DNA of 64,000 nt from Mucilaginibacter oryzae (GTDB taxonomy: Bacteria; Bacteroidota; Bacteroidia; Sphingobacteriales; Sphingobacteriaceae), in the NCBI RefSeq assembly GCF_003148845.1, contig NZ_QGHA01000013.1:54477-118476 (forward strand), read 5' to 3'. Under the pieces are notes generated by a model. That model made no database searches, had not been told where the DNA came from, and saw nothing but the letters and a program-made list of their open reading frames with translations. The position numbers and the translations under genes are program-made. Each line of letters opens with the position of its first letter. Positions within the stretch are counted from its first letter, which is position 1. This document shows positions 8,948 through 17,956 of this stretch, one piece after another.

Positions 8948-10070
8948 ATGGTTTGCCGTGAGTTTTACTTATCAGGTATTGCGCTACCGATGGAAAGCGA
9001 TTAAGCGTATTTAAAGACAGGGCGGTCATGGTATCATTACCAAATAAATGCTGCAATTGCCGGCCCACCCAAAGCCGCGGGGCAAATTGTTTGTTCCAGG
9101 CCCGCGCGTAACCCTGTTCAAGCGCCAGGCGCTTATCGGCATTAAAACTGCCCGGCTTGTAATGCGTAATGATTTTTTCGGAAAGTATTTTGGCCGAATG
9201 GATGGCCATGGTCATGCCGTTGCCGCAAAGCGGGGCAATCATCCCGGCGGTATCACCGCTCATGAGTATATGGTTATCCACAGGCGACTTTTTTTCAAAA
9301 GATATTTCGTTGATCACTTCGGGTTTATCCAGCACAAATTCGGCATTCCTGAAAATATCATCAAGGTATGGGTTTTTACGGATCACGTTTTCTTCCAATG
9401 CCTGTAAAGTACCGCATTTACGCAAATCATCGCGATGGGCCATGTAGCACATACAATACCTGTCGCCATCGGTTTTGCTTACACCGCAGTAGCCATCTTT
9501 ATAATTATTAAGCTGGATGAGATCGGTTGGAAAATCCATCCTTAAATGAAATTTCACCGCCAGGTAGGGGCTCCGCTTATAAAAAAACGGTCGTTTTAAT
9601 TTTTGATCGAGATTGGACCGTTTACCGAACGAACCGATAACCAGCGGCGCGGTAAGCGTAGTACCCGGAAAGGTAACCTCAAACCGGTTATCCGTAAAAC
9701 TGATATCCTCAACCCTGGTATTCACTAACACATTAACACCTTCGGCAAGGGCTTTTTGGTAAAGAAAATGATCAAACGTGTAACGGCTCAATCCAAAACC
9801 ACCCAGATCCAACTTTTGGGAGAGTTTGGTACCGGATACGGCAGTTACTTCCAGCCTGTTAATGCGGGATACATTCAGTTCACCGAGGTTAATACCCAAA
9901 GAAGATAAAAAAGGGATCACCTCGTTCGAGACGTATTCGCCGCAAACGCGGTGCATGGGGTAACTTTTGCGCTCAATTAAGGTAACCTTTAACCCGGCAC
10001 GATTGAGCAGGATGGCATTGAACAACCCTGCCAATCCGCCGCCAACTATAATTACATCCGCCATACGCAA
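8940..10070 (-). CDS. NAD(P)/FAD-dependent oxidoreductase, geranylgeranyl-reductase-like
   Basis: A 376-residue flavoprotein with an N-terminal Rossmann FAD motif (DVIIVGGGLAGLFNAILL), the family's CGEYVSNEV segment, and a second FAD motif LMSGDTAGMIAPLCGNGMTM. These are typical of the geranylgeranyl reductase/flavin monooxygenase group. It could hydroxylate an aromatic ring, as SrsC does, or reduce a prenyl chain; the sequence alone does not decide. It starts 2 bp after the PKS stop and overlaps the methyltransferase. A second possible start lies two codons in. Confidence 0.88.
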   Translation of the reverse strand: MRMADVIIVGGGLAGLFNAILLNRAGLKVTLIERKSYPMHRVCGEYVSNEVIPFLSSLGINLGELNVSRINRLEVTAVSGTKLSQKLDLGGFGLSRYTFDHFLYQKALAEGVNVLVNTRVEDISFTDNRFEVTFPGTTLTAPLVIGSFGKRSNLDQKLKRPFFYKRSPYLAVKFHLRMDFPTDLIQLNNYKDGYCGVSKTDGDRYCMCYMAHRDDLRKCGTLQALEENVIRKNPYLDDIFRNAEFVLDKPEVINEISFEKKSPVDNHILMSGDTAGMIAPLCGNGMTMAIHSAKILSEKIITHYKPGSFNADKRLALEQGYARAWNKQFAPRLWVGRQLQHLFGNDTMTALSLNTLNRFPSVAQYLISKTHGKPFG

Positions 10071-10072
10071 GC

Positions 10073-11179
10073 TTAATGCATGTCAAGGATCATTCCCTCA
10101 ACCGTTAAACCCGGTCCAAAGGCAAAGCTCAGGATCTTTTGATCAATTAGATTACCGGCCTTCAGCATCTTATCCAGCACAAATAAAATAGTGGCCGACG
10201 ACATATTGCCATACTCGCGCAAAACCTCGTAAGCAAAGCTGTTACTTTCTTCGGGCAGTTCAAGCGCTTCTTCAACAGCCTCTAAAATGGCCCGCCCTCC
10301 GGGGTGAACCGCATAGGCCGAAATATCGCTCATCGATGTTTTGGCTTTTTGCAAAAACCTACCGGTAAGCGCGGTGATATGTTTTTTTATTTGTTTGGAA
10401 ACCTTGGAGGTCAGCTTCATTTCAAAGCCCGTGTTACCCACGTACCAGCCCATCTCGTTACGGGCTTCGGTAACAAATTCGGAATAGAAATTTTTAAGGG
10501 CAAGGTATGGTCCGCGGCCGCTCCTGTTAACCGTATTTTCTACAATGACTGCAGCTGCCCCGTCAGAAAACAAGGAATTAGCCACCCAGTTATCCAGGGT
10601 ATTGTCTTTCTGAAAATGGAGGGTGCAAAGTTCAACGCTTACTACCAATACTTTGGCGTTTGCGTCGGCCCGGCAAATATAATCGGCAACCTTCAGGCCG
10701 TTAATGGCACCGTAACAGCCCATAAAATTAATACAGGTGCGTTCGGTATCGGCATTAAGCCCGAGGTGATCAACCAGTTCAATATCAACACCCGGCGCAT
10801 GCATGCCGGTACAGCTTACAGTTACCAGGTGTGTTATCTGTGCCGTAATATCGGCGTTAAAGCCAGCCATGCAGTTTTTTGCCGCGTTTACAGCTACCGT
10901 TATCGCCTCGTTTTGATAAAGCTTAAGCCGCTTTTGGGTGTCAGGAAAGGTTTCAAAATCGCCCTGTTTAAAGAAACTATATTTTGAGGGGTCGCTGAAC
11001 GCGAAATCAGGAATTACCGAGTAACGGTACTCGATGCCTGAATGATCGTAAATACTTTTTAAGCGGGCCGCGTTAGTTTCATCCAACCCAAAGGCATTAA
11101 CCATAAAATGGTAAATATCCTGTTGGGCAATACGGTTTTGGGGATTGGCTGTCCCGATGGCACTAATGCAACTTTCCAT
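10073..11179 (-). CDS. Type III polyketide synthase (chalcone/stilbene synthase family)
   Basis: A 368-residue ketosynthase of the usual type III size. The full triad is present: Cys155 in MGCYGA, His292 in AVHPGG and Asn325 in YGNMSS. The C-terminal GFGPG loop appears as AFGPGLTVEG. Type III synthases extend an acyl-CoA starter with malonyl-CoA and cyclise it, giving resorcinols, pyrones, phloroglucinols or chalcones. The starter is unknown. YceI lies 17 bp upstream and the FAD enzyme 2 bp downstream. The two tailoring enzymes and the divergent prenyltransferase suggest a modified phenolic lipid or meroterpenoid. Confidence 0.95.
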   Translation of the reverse strand: MESCISAIGTANPQNRIAQQDIYHFMVNAFGLDETNAARLKSIYDHSGIEYRYSVIPDFAFSDPSKYSFFKQGDFETFPDTQKRLKLYQNEAITVAVNAAKNCMAGFNADITAQITHLVTVSCTGMHAPGVDIELVDHLGLNADTERTCINFMGCYGAINGLKVADYICRADANAKVLVVSVELCTLHFQKDNTLDNWVANSLFSDGAAAVIVENTVNRSGRGPYLALKNFYSEFVTEARNEMGWYVGNTGFEMKLTSKVSKQIKKHITALTGRFLQKAKTSMSDISAYAVHPGGRAILEAVEEALELPEESNSFAYEVLREYGNMSSATILFVLDKMLKAGNLIDQKILSFAFGPGLTVEGMILDMH

Positions 11180-11196
11180 TAATTTATATAACCTGT

Positions 11197-11724
11197 TTAT
11201 TTGCTGATTTCCACCTCTACCGAAACATTGGCTTCATTGGATAATATAAGGTTTTTACCCCCAATACCAAAATCGCTTCGCAATATCATAAAGCTCCCGT
11301 TAAACCGGGCTTTACCATCCGACTCGGCGTAAGTAAAAGGGACCTCGATCAACTTTGTTTTATCCTTTATAGTTACGTTAAAATTACCCAAATAGTTGCT
11401 ACCGCTTTTATGTTTAAATGAAACTGACTTTAATGTGATTTTAGGGTATTTGACCACGTCGAAATAATCTTCACTTTTAAGGTGCTTGTCGCGGCTTTCA
11501 TTATCTGTGTTAACCGTATTGGATAAAACGGATGCCTCGATACTGCTGCCGGTCAAATCATTGGGGTTAAATTTAATTTCGGCCTGTAAGCCGCTATAAG
11601 TACCGCCAACATTGAAACCGAGGTTTTTTATCTTAAACCCGATAACTGATTTGGTTACAGTTTGCGCAAACGCGGTTGTTGTTAAAATGATCAGCGCTAC
11701 GGCTGCTAAGGTTTTCTTAATCAT
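11197..11724 (-). CDS. YceI family periplasmic lipocalin-like protein
   Basis: A 175-residue secreted protein with a signal peptide ending at TAFAQ (about residue 20). It carries the YceI fold: VIGFKIKNLGFNVGGTYSGLQAEIKFNP, then HLKSEDYFDVVKYPKITLKS, then a C-terminal FGIGG segment. A Thermus member of this family is known to bind a polyisoprenoid inside its beta-barrel. As the first gene of the polyketide operon and divergent from a UbiA prenyltransferase, it may bind an isoprenoid substrate or product. That is inference. Confidence 0.9.
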   Translation of the reverse strand: MIKKTLAAVALIILTTTAFAQTVTKSVIGFKIKNLGFNVGGTYSGLQAEIKFNPNDLTGSSIEASVLSNTVNTDNESRDKHLKSEDYFDVVKYPKITLKSVSFKHKSGSNYLGNFNVTIKDKTKLIEVPFTYAESDGKARFNGSFMILRSDFGIGGKNLILSNEANVSVEVEISK

Positions 11725-11856
11725 GACTTATTAACGTATTTTCAAACATAATAATTTATACTGAAGCAAATTTGAAGTTTAACGTTGTATGTTTACACGT
11801 ACATTGGCAACCCTGCGCTGTTTTTCGGTGTATTAATTAACGGCTTAAAGCAACTC

Positions 11857-12741
11857 ATGAAATTTAAACAATTAATCCCTACCAGATCGACATTAGCGCA
11901 TTTAAGGTTTATTTTTTCGATCTTCTTATTGCCGGTTTACCTTTTTGCTTTTAGCCAGGTTGATGCCGTAAAGCCTGCAACCGCGTGGCTGGTATTCTTT
12001 ATATGGCATTTATTGGCTTTCCCGGCCAGCAATGGGTATAACAGCTATTTTGATAAAGACGAAGACAGTATAGCGCTGCTGGCCAAACCACCCGAAGTAG
12101 ACATCAGCTCCTATTACTTTTCCATACTATTAGAGGTGCTTGGCTTTTTACTCGGCTTCCTGGTGAGCTGGCAGTTTGCCTTCGCGGTGCTCATCTACGG
12201 CATTATGTCGAAACTTTACAGCCATCCGGCTACCCGGTTAAAAAAATACCCGGTTATCAGTTTCCTTACGGTATTCATTTTCCAGGGATGTTTTATTTAC
12301 TACACCACATACGCCGCGCTAAGCGGGATGGATTTGTTTAGCCATTGGGATATCGGCTTTATTATACCGGGTGCAATCAGTTCGTGCCTGATCGGCGCCT
12401 CCTACCCCTTAACCCAGGTTTATCAGCATGAAGAAGACAGTAGACGGGGCGATAAAACGCTGAGTATTATTTTAGGTTATAAAGGTTCGTTTATATTTTC
12501 GGGGGCGTTGTTTGCCTGCGGGATAGCTTTGTCCTATTATTACTGGCATTTGGCGGGCATGCTGCTTAACTTTTATTTCTTTTTGGTATGCGCCGCACCG
12601 ATATTCATTTTCTTTAATTACTGGTTTTATAAAGTGGGTCAATCAACAGCCAATGCCAATTTTAAAAATGCCATGCGCATGAATTTTATCAGCTCGGGAT
12701 GTATGTTGATTTACTTTGGGGTACTTGCGGTATTTAGTTGA
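11857..12741 (+). CDS. UbiA family prenyltransferase
   Basis: A 294-residue integral membrane protein with about eight or nine helices. Motif 1 is NSYFDKDED (N62, D66, D70: NxxxDxxxD) and the second Asp-rich region is HEEDSRRGDKTLS (about 191-203). These bind the Mg-diphosphate of a prenyl donor, so an aromatic or similar prenyl transfer is predicted. I chose the ATG at 11857. A TTG in frame at 11785 would add 24 weakly conserved residues. It is transcribed divergently from the YceI-PKS operon and ends in a strong terminator. Confidence 0.88.
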   Translation: MKFKQLIPTRSTLAHLRFIFSIFLLPVYLFAFSQVDAVKPATAWLVFFIWHLLAFPASNGYNSYFDKDEDSIALLAKPPEVDISSYYFSILLEVLGFLLGFLVSWQFAFAVLIYGIMSKLYSHPATRLKKYPVISFLTVFIFQGCFIYYTTYAALSGMDLFSHWDIGFIIPGAISSCLIGASYPLTQVYQHEEDSRRGDKTLSIILGYKGSFIFSGALFACGIALSYYYWHLAGMLLNFYFFLVCAAPIFIFFNYWFYKVGQSTANANFKNAMRMNFISSGCMLIYFGVLAVFS

Positions 12742-12808
12742 GAATTATTCATTTCATAAACAAATCATCATTTCGACAGATAGCAGAGGGCTTACCGTGT
12801 TAGAGCAG

Positions 12809-12873
12809 GAGAAATTTTATATGCCCTGCTCTTTCCCATACGCTGCTGTTTTGCCAGGCGTATAAGATTTCTC
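12809..12873. repeat. Imperfect 17-bp inverted repeat (REP-like)
   Basis: The arms 12809-12825 (GAGAAATTTTATATGCC) and 12857-12873 pair with two mismatches around a 31-base loop. The arm resembles a degenerate Bacteroidota REP-type repeat seen downstream of genes. No coding potential. Confidence 0.5.
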
Positions 12874-12949
12874 TTTCACCCCTGCGGCTCCTTCCCATCC
12901 TACTTATCAAAATGCCTTTTTTAAAGATATAGTAGCTCCTAATAGTAAC

Positions 12950-12987
12950 AAAAAGGGTTGATCTTGCTAATAGACCAACCCTTTTTT
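12950..12987. terminator. Bidirectional terminator after UbiA and ThuA genes
   Basis: AAAAAGGGTTG (12950-12960) pairs perfectly with CAACCCTTTTT (12976-12986) around a 15-base loop. It is flanked by A on one side and T on the other, so it can serve both convergent genes. Confidence 0.85.
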
Positions 12988-13004
12988 ATTATAAGCGGGT
13001 TCCC

Positions 13005-16000
13005 TTACTTCGCGCTAAAAATAACCGAAGTAACCCCGGCCGTCATGGCCGCTTTGGTTGCCGGTTTATACACAAAGAACAGCTTATGCATTTTGCCATC
13101 GGTTACCGGGTTAAGCGTTATATGTACAGCGCCGCCTTTGGCATCTTTTGCCGGTACCGGCATACTGCCTTTGCCTGCTACCGGGCCGGTTTCCGAATCA
13201 AGCCTCAGTTCAAAATTGACAGGTGCGGTTGGTGCTGCCTGCCAGAAATTGGTGAGGTTGATAGAACGCACACCGGTTAAATCGATATTATCCAACTCAA
13301 ACCAGCCATCGCCTGCAGGGTAAATTATCAGGTTGATGCCATTGTATTTAAAGGCTGTAAAGCCGCTAAACTTCTCCGAGCCTTTAAACAGGTATGTGCT
13401 GCTGTTTAACGACAGGATAGCATTGCCGGTCATCTTTTTGATGTCGTTACCGCCATCATCAGTATATTTTGCCGAGATCACCAATGCTGCCGACTGCTGT
13501 TTTTCGGGCGGAGCAGGTAAAATTGTACCCGATGCAGGCAATGATGGTTTCTGATCGCTCTTATCTAATGACAGCACCCAGTTAATGATCTGGTCGAGAT
13601 CGCCTTTTTTAATGGTTGGGTGGGCCGACATGGCTGTTTCTCCCCAAACACCGGCACCGCCCTTAATTACCTTCTGGCTTAGCTTAGCCGCGGCGTTAGG
13701 ATCTTTCTTGTACCGCGCTGCAACCTGTACAAATGACGGACCGATGGATTTGCCGTCTTCCTTATGGCAGCTTTTGCAATCCATAGTTAACATGATGGTT
13801 TTGCCGCGGTTTTCGGGCTCGCCCTGTTCAAGCTGAGCTGCCGATTGCGCTTTATCAAAACCATCGATATAATCCACCCCTACATAAATACGTTTCGGAT
13901 CAACCGCTTTGGTATCAGGCCCGTCTGTTACGGTAACCGCGTATTTAACCGGCAAGCCGGGCAGGTAGAATGATTTATTGCCACCTGATACACTGATGTT
14001 AACGGTAGGCTGCTCGTTACCTGCATAAACCGCTATCGGGGCGCTTTTACTGGCCGCGCCTTTATCATCTTTGGTTTCAACGGTAATTTTATAATCGCCT
14101 ACGGTAGTGTAGGTATAGCTAAGCGTTGGGGTTGTGGTTTGTTTGGTTACGCCGTTACCCAAATTCCAGGTATAGGAGATATTATCTTTTTCAGGATCGC
14201 GGGCCGCAACCGAAAGTTTAACGGTAAACGGTAATACGCCTGATTTTTTATCGACCTTGAATGACGAGATCTCCGGCGGACGGTTTCCTGCGATATAATC
14301 AATCCTGAACAGGCCCGCGTCAGGGTTGCGGCTAAACCAGCCGCTGCCATACTCCAGGCCGTAAAGCCTGCCATCCGGACCAACCTCCATATCAATCATC
14401 GAGTTTACTTTCAGCTTGGGGAAGAAAGGTTCCATCTTATCAAAATCGCCGTTAGGCTGCAGCGTAACCGCTTTGATCCAGCCGCGCATCCAATCGTAAG
14501 CTAAAAACTTGCCGTTGTAATAATCGGGCAGGCGGGTATCTTCTGGGAACATGTCGGTATAATAAACCGGACCGGCCATAGCGTTCCTGCCGCCCGTACC
14601 TACCTGCGGGAAATCGGCCGATGGCCCGTAAGGGTACCAGATGAACGCCGGGTGTGCCGGAGGCAAATCAACCAAACCGGTGTTATTACGCGAATGGTTT
14701 ACCGGGTGCTTGGGATCAAAAGCCGGGCCCGATTTGCCTGTTTCATAATTATACTCATGGTAAGGCTTGTTATTACCCACAAAGTACGGCCAGCCGAAGT
14801 TACCGGCTTCACGGGCCTGGTTCACCTCATCGTAACCCATCGGGCCGCGCGTGTCAAGGCTATCGTTATGAGCGTCCGGGCCAACTTCGCCCCAGTACAG
14901 GTAGCCGTTTTTCTGATCTACCGAAATGCGGTAAGGGTTCCTGTCGCCCATTACATAAATTTCGGGACGCGTTTTGGGTGTGCCTTTCGGGAAGAGGTTT
15001 CCTTCCGGAATTTCGTAAGTGCCGTCATCTTTCAGTTTGATACGCAAAATTTTACCGCGAAGATCATTGGTGTTACCGGCAGAGCGGCGGGCATCAAACT
15101 GCTGGTGTCCCGGCCTGTCGTCTAAAGGCGCGTAACCACTGCTTACATATTTTTGCCCTTTTTCATCAAACGGGGTGGAGTTATCACCCGCCGAGAAAAA
15201 CAGCATCTTATCCGGTCCCGGACCAAAGGCTATCGAGCCACCGGTATGGCAGCAGATTTCGCGCTGCGATTTAACCTCCAGTATTACTTTCTCTGTTTTT
15301 TTATCTACCGTATCGTTTTTAAAGGTAAACCTTGATAAACGGTTAACCGAACTATCGGCAGGGCTGTAATAAATATAAATCCAGTTGTTATTGGCAAAAT
15401 CAGGGTCTTTAGCAAGGCCCAGCATGCCTTCTTCGGCATTTACATTGGGCACATGCGCTTTCCAGTACACATCAAAAAAGCCAACCTGCTTTACTTTTTG
15501 CGTATCATGTTTGTACAGCATGATCTCGCCGCGGCGCTGGATCACCAGGATATCAAAGTTTGGCAGGATAGTCATTTCGGTAGGCTCAAAAAATTCGCCT
15601 GTTGAAAGCTGAGTCTTTTTAAAACGGTCTTCGTCTGGTGGGTTTTGAGTTTTCGCCTTGCCGTAATCCAATTCTTTATTATCGCCTATGGCGTATTTTA
15701 TACCGGCCAGCAACATTTTAAGGAAACCGGCTTCTTTATAGCTTTCGTCGGTATGGCCCATAGCGGTGTAAAAAGCGCGGCCGCCGTCAAAATCATGAAA
15801 CCAGGTGGCAGGGTGCAGGCCCATACGCTTGCCCCCTTTGTAACTGTTTTCATCAAGGGTAATCAGTACATGTACGTCTTCGGCCAGTGGCTTGCGGAAA
15901 CTGTAGAACTCGTCGGTACGTTTCCAAACTTTTGGCAAATCTTTGGTAGCGTCGTTATTGGCATCTACTATATTGTAAGTACCGGCCTGCACATTAGGGT

Positions 16001-16427
16001 TTTTATCATTAATGCCCGGGTGGTCATAAAACCAGGCGCCCACCAGGCGGCCATACCAGCCCCAATCGTATTCTGTGTCAGCCGCGGCGTGGATGCCCAC
16101 ATAACCGCCGCCCGCCTGGATGTAGCGCTCAAAAGCTGCTTCCTGCCGGTAGTCGAGCACATCGCCGGTAGTGCTTAAAAATATCACGGTTGAGTATTTT
16201 TTCAGCGTATCATCGTTAAACATGGCCGAGTTTTTTGTGGTGTCCACATCAAAACCGTTTTCGGCGCCCAGTTTTTTGATGGCTGCGATACCCGCATCGA
16301 TCGATGCATGGTGAAAGCCCATTGTTTTTGAAAAGATGAGCACCCGCGGTTTATCAGGGCGCGTTTTGTTACAGGATAAATAAATGCAGCTTAAGGCGGC
16401 AAACATTACCAGGACGATTTTTTTCAT
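13005..16427 (-). CDS. Multidomain ThuA / quinoprotein sugar dehydrogenase / PKD / cytochrome c lipoprotein
   Basis: A 1140-residue lipoprotein (lipobox YLSC, about residue 19). A ThuA domain spans about 30-245 (trehalose-utilisation family, GFHHASIDAGIAAIKKLG...GGGYVGIHAAADTEYDWGWY). Then come a six-bladed soluble glucose/sorbosone dehydrogenase-type propeller (about 280-715; GEFFEPTEMTILP, PYRISVDQKNGYLYWGEVGPDA), a PKD domain (about 725-805), and a cytochrome c domain with a CKSCH haem site at 884-888. A C-terminal beta-sandwich resembling CBM6 (about 1000-1140) ends the protein. This architecture recurs in Bacteroidota and is probably an outer-surface or periplasmic sugar-oxidising enzyme passing electrons to its own haem. 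Substrate unknown. Confidence 0.92.
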   Translation of the reverse strand: MKKIVLVMFAALSCIYLSCNKTRPDKPRVLIFSKTMGFHHASIDAGIAAIKKLGAENGFDVDTTKNSAMFNDDTLKKYSTVIFLSTTGDVLDYRQEAAFERYIQAGGGYVGIHAAADTEYDWGWYGRLVGAWFYDHPGINDKNPNVQAGTYNIVDANNDATKDLPKVWKRTDEFYSFRKPLAEDVHVLITLDENSYKGGKRMGLHPATWFHDFDGGRAFYTAMGHTDESYKEAGFLKMLLAGIKYAIGDNKELDYGKAKTQNPPDEDRFKKTQLSTGEFFEPTEMTILPNFDILVIQRRGEIMLYKHDTQKVKQVGFFDVYWKAHVPNVNAEEGMLGLAKDPDFANNNWIYIYYSPADSSVNRLSRFTFKNDTVDKKTEKVILEVKSQREICCHTGGSIAFGPGPDKMLFFSAGDNSTPFDEKGQKYVSSGYAPLDDRPGHQQFDARRSAGNTNDLRGKILRIKLKDDGTYEIPEGNLFPKGTPKTRPEIYVMGDRNPYRISVDQKNGYLYWGEVGPDAHNDSLDTRGPMGYDEVNQAREAGNFGWPYFVGNNKPYHEYNYETGKSGPAFDPKHPVNHSRNNTGLVDLPPAHPAFIWYPYGPSADFPQVGTGGRNAMAGPVYYTDMFPEDTRLPDYYNGKFLAYDWMRGWIKAVTLQPNGDFDKMEPFFPKLKVNSMIDMEVGPDGRLYGLEYGSGWFSRNPDAGLFRIDYIAGNRPPEISSFKVDKKSGVLPFTVKLSVAARDPEKDNISYTWNLGNGVTKQTTTPTLSYTYTTVGDYKITVETKDDKGAASKSAPIAVYAGNEQPTVNISVSGGNKSFYLPGLPVKYAVTVTDGPDTKAVDPKRIYVGVDYIDGFDKAQSAAQLEQGEPENRGKTIMLTMDCKSCHKEDGKSIGPSFVQVAARYKKDPNAAAKLSQKVIKGGAGVWGETAMSAHPTIKKGDLDQIINWVLSLDKSDQKPSLPASGTILPAPPEKQQSAALVISAKYTDDGGNDIKKMTGNAILSLNSSTYLFKGSEKFSGFTAFKYNGINLIIYPAGDGWFELDNIDLTGVRSINLTNFWQAAPTAPVNFELRLDSETGPVAGKGSMPVPAKDAKGGAVHITLNPVTDGKMHKLFFVYKPATKAAMTAGVTSVIFSAK

Positions 16428-16840
16428 ATCGACTTTCGTGTTGGTTTGGGGTTAACTGGTTTATGTATGATTTTTTAGGATTTTGGTTAGCAAATTACTC
16501 AATCGATTGCAATAAATTGCTGCCTATCAAATTTATAACTAAATATTTACGAAACAACTATCAATGCGTAAAAATGACACTTTGAATTATGTCCAGGTTT
16601 TTCGGCTCATGGGATAAAAGTTGTTTATAGGAGGCCAGCCTGAAAATAACCACGGGCTAAGAATATACTAAGAGCGATGGCAGTTTGAATGAATAAGCAG
16701 GTCCACACGCATACATGTTCGTTTGCATGGAAATTTGTAACGCAGCCGGTCGAAAAAGCGAGTGATTATATCGCTGAAAGGCTGTAAAATATTATATACT
16801 GCTTAAAATCTTTTCCTTTGCCGTTCGTCATACATTATAT
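16428..16840. other. Divergent intergenic region, 413 bp
   Basis: This is the upstream region of both the ThuA lipoprotein (minus strand) and the small membrane protein (plus strand). It is AT-rich. I see no ORF, long repeat or strong hairpin. Promoters for both genes should lie here, but no perfect TAnnTTTG element stands out. Confidence 0.5.
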
Positions 16841-17305
16841 ATGTACGCCTTTATTTTAGCACTGCACTCCCTCATCCGCTGGTTTGTTTTGGCCGGTTTA
16901 GTTTTTGCCTTGTATCGAGCCTATACCGGCTGGTTAGGCAATAAACCTTTTTCAAAGTTTGATAACCGGGTGCGGGTAATTACTGCCACCATTGCCCATG
17001 TGCAGCTAACCGTTGGTTTGTGGTTGTATTTTATCAGCCCGGTGGTCAGTTATTTTCTGCATCATTTTAAGGAGGCGGTACATAACCGCCAAATCCGTTT
17101 TTTCGGCATGGAGCATATCACCATGATGCTGATCGGTATTACGCTCATCACCATAGCATCGGCCAAGGCCAAACGCAAAACAACCGATCAGGAAAAGTTT
17201 AAAACCATGGCCATATGGCTTACCGTCGCTTTGCTGGTAATATTAAGCTCAATACCATGGTCGTTTTCTCCGTTAACCAGCAGGCCATTGTTCAGGGCGT
17301 TTTAG
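16841..17305 (+). CDS. Small integral membrane protein
   Basis: A 154-residue protein with four predicted helices (about 5-25, 42-68, 88-108 and 120-140). It opens with LHSLIRWFVLAGLVFALYRAY and has a conserved-looking FFGMEHITMMLIGITLITIASAKAKRK segment. Similar Bacteroidota proteins are sometimes labelled cytochrome b-like because of the intramembrane histidines (H9, H48, H69/70, H86), but I cannot confirm haem binding. Function unknown. The ATG is immediately preceded by TATAT. Confidence 0.75.
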   Translation: MYAFILALHSLIRWFVLAGLVFALYRAYTGWLGNKPFSKFDNRVRVITATIAHVQLTVGLWLYFISPVVSYFLHHFKEAVHNRQIRFFGMEHITMMLIGITLITIASAKAKRKTTDQEKFKTMAIWLTVALLVILSSIPWSFSPLTSRPLFRAF

Positions 17306-17314
17306 CAAATAAAT

Positions 17315-17349
17315 ATTTTGTCATGCTGAGGAACGAAGCATGACAAAAT
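17315..17349. terminator. Hairpin terminator of the GAGGAACGAAG repeat type
   Basis: ATTTTGTCATGC (17315-17326) pairs perfectly with GCATGACAAAAT (17338-17349) around TGAGGAACGAA. Hairpins of this kind recur between genes in Sphingobacteriaceae. It lies between convergent genes. Confidence 0.75.
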
Positions 17350-17369
17350 CACGGAAACTGATTCCGAAA

Positions 17370-17792
17370 TCAAAGCACCTGGTTAAACTCCAGCCGCTCG
17401 CCATCCGGCCCGGTGATGTTAAAATATTTGCAGCCGTTTTTCCAGAATTGTAAAAATACCGGCTCCGGTTCGATGATATTAAAACCGGCTTCCTTAACCG
17501 CGTTATAAGCTTTATCTATATTATCCACATCAAAAGCAACATGGTCAATATGCCCGTTACGGCGTGAACGGATTTCGGCCAGGCCTGCTTCAGGCAATTG
17601 GTATAGCTCCATAATCATGCTGCCGCGCTGCATCATTACGCAGGTGCCGGTGCCGCCGTTATCAGTAAAAGGGGCCTGCATCACCTTGCTAAAGCCCAAC
17701 CGCGTGTAAAATTGCTGTGATACTTCTATGTCGGTTACAGGCACCCCGATATGCTGAATGCCGTTAATGGTTAAATTAAGATTGCTTTCCAT
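17370..17792 (-). CDS. VOC family protein (glyoxalase/dioxygenase-like)
   Basis: A 140-residue protein of the vicinal oxygen chelate fold with two beta-alpha-beta-beta-beta modules. His in GIQHIGVPVTD, Glu in MIMELYQLP, His in GHIDHVAFDVDN and Glu in GERLEFNQ fall at the usual metal-ligand positions, so it is probably an active metalloenzyme such as a glyoxalase I-like lyase. I chose the Met at 17792 (MESNLNLTING); an upstream ATG at 17873 would add 27 residues with no family match. Substrate unknown. It is divergent from bshA, which uses a thiol cofactor some glyoxalases need, but no operon links them. Confidence 0.82.
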   Translation of the reverse strand: MESNLNLTINGIQHIGVPVTDIEVSQQFYTRLGFSKVMQAPFTDNGGTGTCVMMQRGSMIMELYQLPEAGLAEIRSRRNGHIDHVAFDVDNIDKAYNAVKEAGFNIIEPEPVFLQFWKNGCKYFNITGPDGERLEFNQVL

Positions 17793-17956
17793 TTTGATAA
17801 TCAATACGTTGTTGGTTGTAAATCTGTGTTTAAACGGGCAAAACATGTTTAAGTTTTCCGCTGTTATAATCATATTATCATTGCCTTATCATTTTACATA
17901 AGCTTAACATTTTTGATGTAAATTGCTGTTAAACTTGCACTAATCAAAACGTATTA

